DNA of 17,486 bases, taken from Bacillota bacterium (GTDB lineage Bacteria; Bacillota; Negativicutes; Sporomusales; Sporomusaceae). The first letter of the stretch is position 1. The number at the start of each line of letters is the position of its first letter. Location: contig JAEWGR010000085.1 in the NCBI GenBank assembly GCA_023388195.1, positions 1-17,486 of the forward strand. The letters run 5' to 3'. Position numbers and translations under genes: made by a program. The notes beneath the pieces are model-generated. The model was not told the origin of the DNA and did not search any database. It worked only from the letters and a program-made list of their open reading frames with translations. Below are positions 14,354 through 17,486 of the stretch, one piece after another.

Positions 14354-14631
14354 TGGTTATTCAGACATTATTAACGGGGATAAGATAGGGGCTTAAAAAG
14401 TACATAAGTAATGCAAATAGCAATAATAATAATAGATATTTTATCATTTTTTCGCTCTCTCTTACATATTTTGTTTTATTTGTTAATTATAACAAATAAA
14501 ACAAAATAAATGAAGATTTAAAAGAAAGAAACCTAAACTTTGGCATTTGACTGCATCGCATGTCTTGATTAGACATATAATAATAAAAATATTAGTTTTA
14601 CGCAGTTGAACTGGCGTAGACATAAATTATC
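14354..14631. other. Non-coding AT-rich spacer with a perfect 19-bp palindrome
   Basis: No credible coding region is present on either strand. The stretch is clearly more AT-rich than the genes around it and includes an AAT microsatellite (about 14418-14431). Its main feature is a perfect 19-bp inverted repeat, 14467-14485 with 14490-14508, loop atta, built only of A, T and a few G/C. A smaller palindrome, atgtct/agacat, lies near 14560-14576. The octamer tagacata occurs twice (14570-14577 and 14617-14624). It could hold a regulator site or a small RNA, but nothing shows this. Confidence 0.6.
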
Positions 14632-14660
14632 TTGACTTTTACAACTGTTAATCATACAAT
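14632..14660 (+). promoter_or_regulatory. Sigma-A promoter of the cobalamin riboswitch operon
   Basis: TTGACT (14632-14637), a 17-base spacer and TACAAT (14655-14660). It lies about 18 bases before the aptamer, so transcription should start near 14667. Confidence 0.85.
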
Positions 14661-14677
14661 TTAAGTAATTCTATATG

Positions 14678-14940
14678 GAACAGGCGCCCGATCGGGCTTA
14701 AAAGGGAAGCCGGTGCGAGTCCGGCACGGTCCCGCCGCTGTAATGGTGAGCCAACTGCAATGAGCCACTGGAATAGTAATCTATTTTGGGAAGGCGCAGT
14801 CTGGCGATGAGCCTAAGTCAGAAGAACTGCCTGTTTGACAATCACCGTTTTCACCCACGCGCGATGGGGAGGGGATTTGCGTCAATTCGGCAAATAATCT
14901 CTGCCACGCCCGCGCGTGCGACAGAGATTTTATTTTTTAA
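14678..14940 (+). promoter_or_regulatory. Cobalamin (AdoCbl) riboswitch with transcription terminator
   Basis: The aptamer runs 14678-14836. P1 pairs aacaggc (14679-14685) with gcctgtt (14829-14835). The conserved core is complete: gggaagccggtgcgagtccg, ggtcccgccgctgtaa, gccactg, tgggaaggc and the B12 box gatgagcctaagtcagaaga. The expression platform ends in a terminator: 14896-14903 with 14922-14929, inner stem 14905-14909 with 14914-14918, then a T-rich tail. The segment cacgcgcg (14856-14863) is perfectly complementary to cgcgcgtg (14911-14918) inside that terminator and is the likely antiterminator strand. Bound cobalamin should shut off the operon by premature termination. Confidence 0.95.
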
Positions 14941-14954
14941 GGAGTTGTTAGATT

Positions 14955-15677
14955 ATGTCAGGAATTTTCTATGGCGTCGGTGTAGGCCCCGGCGACCCCG
15001 AATTACTAACTTTGAAAGCCATTAATGCCATTAAGTCGGCAGATGTAGTAATTGCTCCCCGGACTGAGAAAAAAGACGAAAGCACGGCGATGTCGATTGC
15101 CCGTCCGTATATTCAAGAAGGCAGTGAGGTTCTGGAACTGGTATTTCCAATGAACTATAACGCTCAAGCTCTTTCCGAGGCCTGGGTGAGCAATAAAAGC
15201 ATAATCCTTGGCTTGTTAGATGCTGGCAAGAAAGTTGCTTTTCTAACATTGGGGGACCCTATGCTTTACAGCACCTATATGTATGTGTATCGACTGCTGG
15301 AAGATTCAGGCCACGAGATTGTTAATATTCCTGGCGTCAACTCGTTTTCTGCGATTGGCAACCGCTTGGGAGTGCCGCTGGCTGAAGGTGGCGATATCCT
15401 CAGCATCGTACCTGCCACCATTGATGATGAGCGGCTGGAACAGGTGTTGGCAGTATCTGACAATGTTGTTCTTATGAAAGTATATAAAAATTACACCGAC
15501 ATTGTTCAGAAACTGCATAAGCATGGTATGGTTGAAAATGCAGTGATGGTCTCGAAATGTGGTCTGGAGGGTGAAGAAATTATTCATGACCTGATAACAG
15601 CCGGCAGCAAGAAAGTAAACTATTTATCAACTATTCTTACTAAACGTTCTAAAGTGAGTAAACACGCGTTGGCATGA
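14955..15677 (+). CDS. cbiL: Precorrin-2 / cobalt-precorrin-2 C20-methyltransferase
   Basis: SAM-dependent methylation of carbon 20 of the corrin precursor in cobalamin synthesis; also called cobI in the aerobic pathway. At 240 residues it has the tetrapyrrole methylase fold: GVGVGPGDPELLTLKA at the N-terminus, FLTLGDPMLYSTYMY in the SAM site, PGVNSFSAIGNRLGVPLAEG, and the C-terminal VSKCGLEGEEI. In an anaerobe the cobalt-precorrin (CbiL) form is more likely. The start is ATG with aaggag 10 bases upstream, just beyond the riboswitch terminator. Its stop overlaps the next start (ATGA at 15674-15677), so translation is coupled. Other cbi genes are not in the window. Confidence 0.94.
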   Translation: MSGIFYGVGVGPGDPELLTLKAINAIKSADVVIAPRTEKKDESTAMSIARPYIQEGSEVLELVFPMNYNAQALSEAWVSNKSIILGLLDAGKKVAFLTLGDPMLYSTYMYVYRLLEDSGHEIVNIPGVNSFSAIGNRLGVPLAEGGDILSIVPATIDDERLEQVLAVSDNVVLMKVYKNYTDIVQKLHKHGMVENAVMVSKCGLEGEEIIHDLITAGSKKVNYLSTILTKRSKVSKHALA

Positions 15678-16732
15678 GCAGCAGTTCTTTAGCGGCACTT
15701 TTGCGGCGCAAACAGGCTAATGCCCGCCTAGCGGGCTTGGTTCTGCTGGTGGCAACCGTGTTGTTTGCTTTGGCAGCGGTTGGGTTCGGCCGGGCTGATA
15801 TCAGTATGGTTGATGCGGCGGCTGTTATTTATGGTAAACTAACCGGCAGCACGGAAGTCTACAGTTCTATTAATGCTGCCCAGACAGCAATCATTTGGGA
15901 TATTCGCCTGCCGCGTATTCTGGCTGCGATTGCCGTTGGTGGCGGACTGGCTGTGGCTGGAGTGGTCTTTCAGGCGTTACTGATGAATCCTTTAGCCGAC
16001 TCATATACCATGGGGGTATCAACCGGAGCGGCGTTTGGTGCCAGCGTTGCCATCTATCTTAATATCTTTGCCCAGGGTGGGTTGCCTGTGACGGTATTTG
16101 CTTTTGGCGGTGCGGTTCTTACACTGCTGATTGTTATGTCAATGGCGCGGGTCAAAGGGTACGTATCATCAGCCAACCTGGTTATTGCCGGGATTATAGT
16201 CAGCAGTATCCTGTCGGCAGCCATCAGTATGGTGAAAAGCCTAGCCGGCGAGCAGGTATCAGCTATTGTAGCCTGGCTGATTGGAAGTTTAGCGGCTAAA
16301 AGCTGGGAGCATGTGCTGTATGCCTGGCCACTGATTATGGCTGCTTGCTTCTTATGTTATTATCATGCCGGCGATCTCAATATTTTGTCACTGGGAGACC
16401 GTGAGGCCCGCAGTCTGGGGGTTAATGCGTCCCGATTGCGGACAATCCTTTTGGGCGCCGGCGCACTTATTACGGCGGTTTGTGTCGCCATCGGCGGTAT
16501 TATTGGTTTTGTCGGCCTGATTGTGCCGCATATGGTCAGAATGGTAACTGGTTCGGATAATAAGGCATTAATTCCGCTATGTGGCCTAACCGGCGGCTTG
16601 CTGCTCTTGACCGCCGATACCTTCGGCCGGTCGGTTGGCAATATTGAGATACCTGTAGGTGTGTTGACAACACTACTAGGCGGGCCTTTTTTTGTATATA
16701 TCTTCCGGATGCGCAACAAGACGCTTGGGTAG
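15674..16732 (+). CDS. FecCD/BtuC family ABC transporter permease, probably for corrinoids
   Basis: Integral membrane subunit of a type II ABC importer for vitamin B12, haem or siderophores. At 352 residues, it shows about 9-10 hydrophobic helices, starting after a short basic N-terminus (LLRRKQANAR). Family motifs are RLPRILAAIAVGGGLAVAG, FQALLMNPLADSYTMG (helix 2-3) and the late GFVGLIVPHMVRM with LGGPFFVYIFR at the end. The start codon overlaps the cbiL stop and has no good Shine-Dalgarno, which suggests translational coupling. Shared control by the B12 riboswitch points to corrinoid uptake (BtuC role), but sequence alone does not fix the substrate. The binding protein is not in the window and may follow the ATPase gene. 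Confidence 0.93.
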   Translation: MSSSSLAALLRRKQANARLAGLVLLVATVLFALAAVGFGRADISMVDAAAVIYGKLTGSTEVYSSINAAQTAIIWDIRLPRILAAIAVGGGLAVAGVVFQALLMNPLADSYTMGVSTGAAFGASVAIYLNIFAQGGLPVTVFAFGGAVLTLLIVMSMARVKGYVSSANLVIAGIIVSSILSAAISMVKSLAGEQVSAIVAWLIGSLAAKSWEHVLYAWPLIMAACFLCYYHAGDLNILSLGDREARSLGVNASRLRTILLGAGALITAVCVAIGGIIGFVGLIVPHMVRMVTGSDNKALIPLCGLTGGLLLLTADTFGRSVGNIEIPVGVLTTLLGGPFFVYIFRMRNKTLG

Positions 16733-16742
16733 GGGCGTTATA

Positions 16743-17486
16743 ATGATTAAAGCAGAAAACATACAATTTAATTACTCTGATAAACCAGTGCTGCGTGACA
16801 TCAGTTTACGTATTCGTCAAGGCAGTTTTACAGGTATCGTAGGCCCCAACGGCTCAGGAAAAACGACGTTATTAAATATTATGACCGGTCAGCTGCCGGC
16901 GGCTGCCGGTAGTATAAGAATAAAATCCCGGGACATTACTTCTTATCGAATTGAGGAGTTGGCCCGTTATATTGCTGTTGTGCCGCAGAATATGGATATC
17001 AGGTTTCCTTATACCTGCCTGGATATTGTCGGCATGGGCCGCACTCCGTTTAAGACGAGACTCCAGGGGCTGAATGATAAGGATTTAAGGATCATAGAGA
17101 ATGCCATGCAAATTACGAATACTCTCGATTTTGCCGGCAGGCTTGTTACAGAACTAAGCGGGGGCGAGCGCCAACGGGTATTATTTGCCAAAGCGCTGGC
17201 CCAACAGCCGGAGGTTTTATTCCTAGATGAGTCCTTTTCAAATATGGATATTTTCTATAGCATTACTTGCCTGAATCTGCTCAAGGAACTATGCGCAAAG
17301 CAAGGTTTAACCGTAATAGCTATTATCCACGATCTTAATCTTGCCAGTGTCTTTTGTTCAGAGGCTGTGGTTCTTAAGGGGGGACGCCTGGTTGAACAAG
17401 GGCCTGCGTCAGTTGTACTGAATCCGGCACTTATCCGGGATGTGTTTAATATCAAGGTCGTGCGCGCCGGCGAGACAGGTCTGGCC
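16743..17486 (+). CDS. ABC transporter ATP-binding protein, FecE/BtuD-like (3' end outside window)
   Basis: ATPase partner of the preceding FecCD permease, powering import of a corrinoid or similar chelate. The first 248 residues are visible. They begin MIKAENIQFNYS, with Walker A GPNGSGKTT, Q-loop VVPQN, signature LSGGERQR, Walker B VLFLDES and H-loop IIHDLNLAS. Two residues differ from the usual family text: DES where DEP is common, and SNMD where the D-loop is often SHLD. The catalytic Glu and the D-loop Asp are retained, so activity is expected. The start is 10 bases after the permease stop, with aggggc (16731-16736) overlapping that stop. The reading frame is still open at the last base of the window. 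Confidence 0.93.
   Translation, partial: MIKAENIQFNYSDKPVLRDISLRIRQGSFTGIVGPNGSGKTTLLNIMTGQLPAAAGSIRIKSRDITSYRIEELARYIAVVPQNMDIRFPYTCLDIVGMGRTPFKTRLQGLNDKDLRIIENAMQITNTLDFAGRLVTELSGGERQRVLFAKALAQQPEVLFLDESFSNMDIFYSITCLNLLKELCAKQGLTVIAIIHDLNLASVFCSEAVVLKGGRLVEQGPASVVLNPALIRDVFNIKVVRAGETGLA

Noticed and set aside
14786..15025. 79-codon plus-strand frame before cbiL
   Set aside because: It covers the B12 box and expression platform of the riboswitch and overlaps cbiL in another frame; no family resemblance.

Overview
The window looks like chromosomal DNA from an anaerobic, low-to-mid GC Bacillota (Firmicutes). The class Negativicutes, family Sporomusaceae, is my best guess, from gene style and not from any database search. 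Supporting signs are two serine-type T-box leaders, a cobalamin riboswitch, strong aaggagg ribosome binding sites, good sigma-A promoters, several iron-sulfur enzymes, and a thioredoxin reductase-like protein without NADPH motifs. No phage genes, transposases, CRISPR arrays, rRNA or tRNA genes were seen.

Layout. 1-903 is the 3' end of a chemoreceptor gene, closed by a strong terminator. 1084-1344 is a small Cys/Pro/Arg-repeat protein. 1408-3120 (minus) is a PAS / degenerate GGDEF / EAL phosphodiesterase. 3277-5557 holds an ABC ATPase with no permease beside it, followed closely by a CCA-type tRNA nucleotidyltransferase. 5579-7887 is a serine-responsive unit: consensus promoter, T-box, serC, a 164-bp inverted-repeat element, then a histidine-phosphatase gene that may be the phosphoserine phosphatase, and a 19-bp-stem terminator. 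8082-11060 is a probable three-gene operon: TPR protein with a Cys-rich N-terminus, aldo/keto reductase with two 4Fe-4S motifs, and a thioredoxin reductase-like flavoprotein. It converges on a family 4 uracil-DNA glycosylase (minus strand). 12129-12713 is an HD-GYP protein. 12740-14313 is a second serine T-box and serS. 14354-14631 is a non-coding AT-rich stretch with a perfect 19-bp palindrome. 14632-17486 is a cobalamin riboswitch controlling cbiL/cobI, a BtuC/FecCD permease and an ABC ATPase cut by the window end.

How the genes work together. Serine supply is controlled twice by uncharged tRNA-Ser: one T-box on serC (synthesis) and one on serS (charging). Both carry UGGC in the antiterminator bulge, which suits the G73 discriminator of tRNA-Ser, and both have a plausible UCC specifier. 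Corrinoid synthesis and uptake share one B12-sensing leader. Two predicted c-di-GMP-degrading proteins (EAL and HD-GYP) lie in the window, not adjacent. The most interesting candidates are the pyridine-nucleotide-independent thioredoxin reductase-like protein in its redox operon, the serC-linked phosphatase, the inverted-repeat element, and the small Cys-repeat protein.
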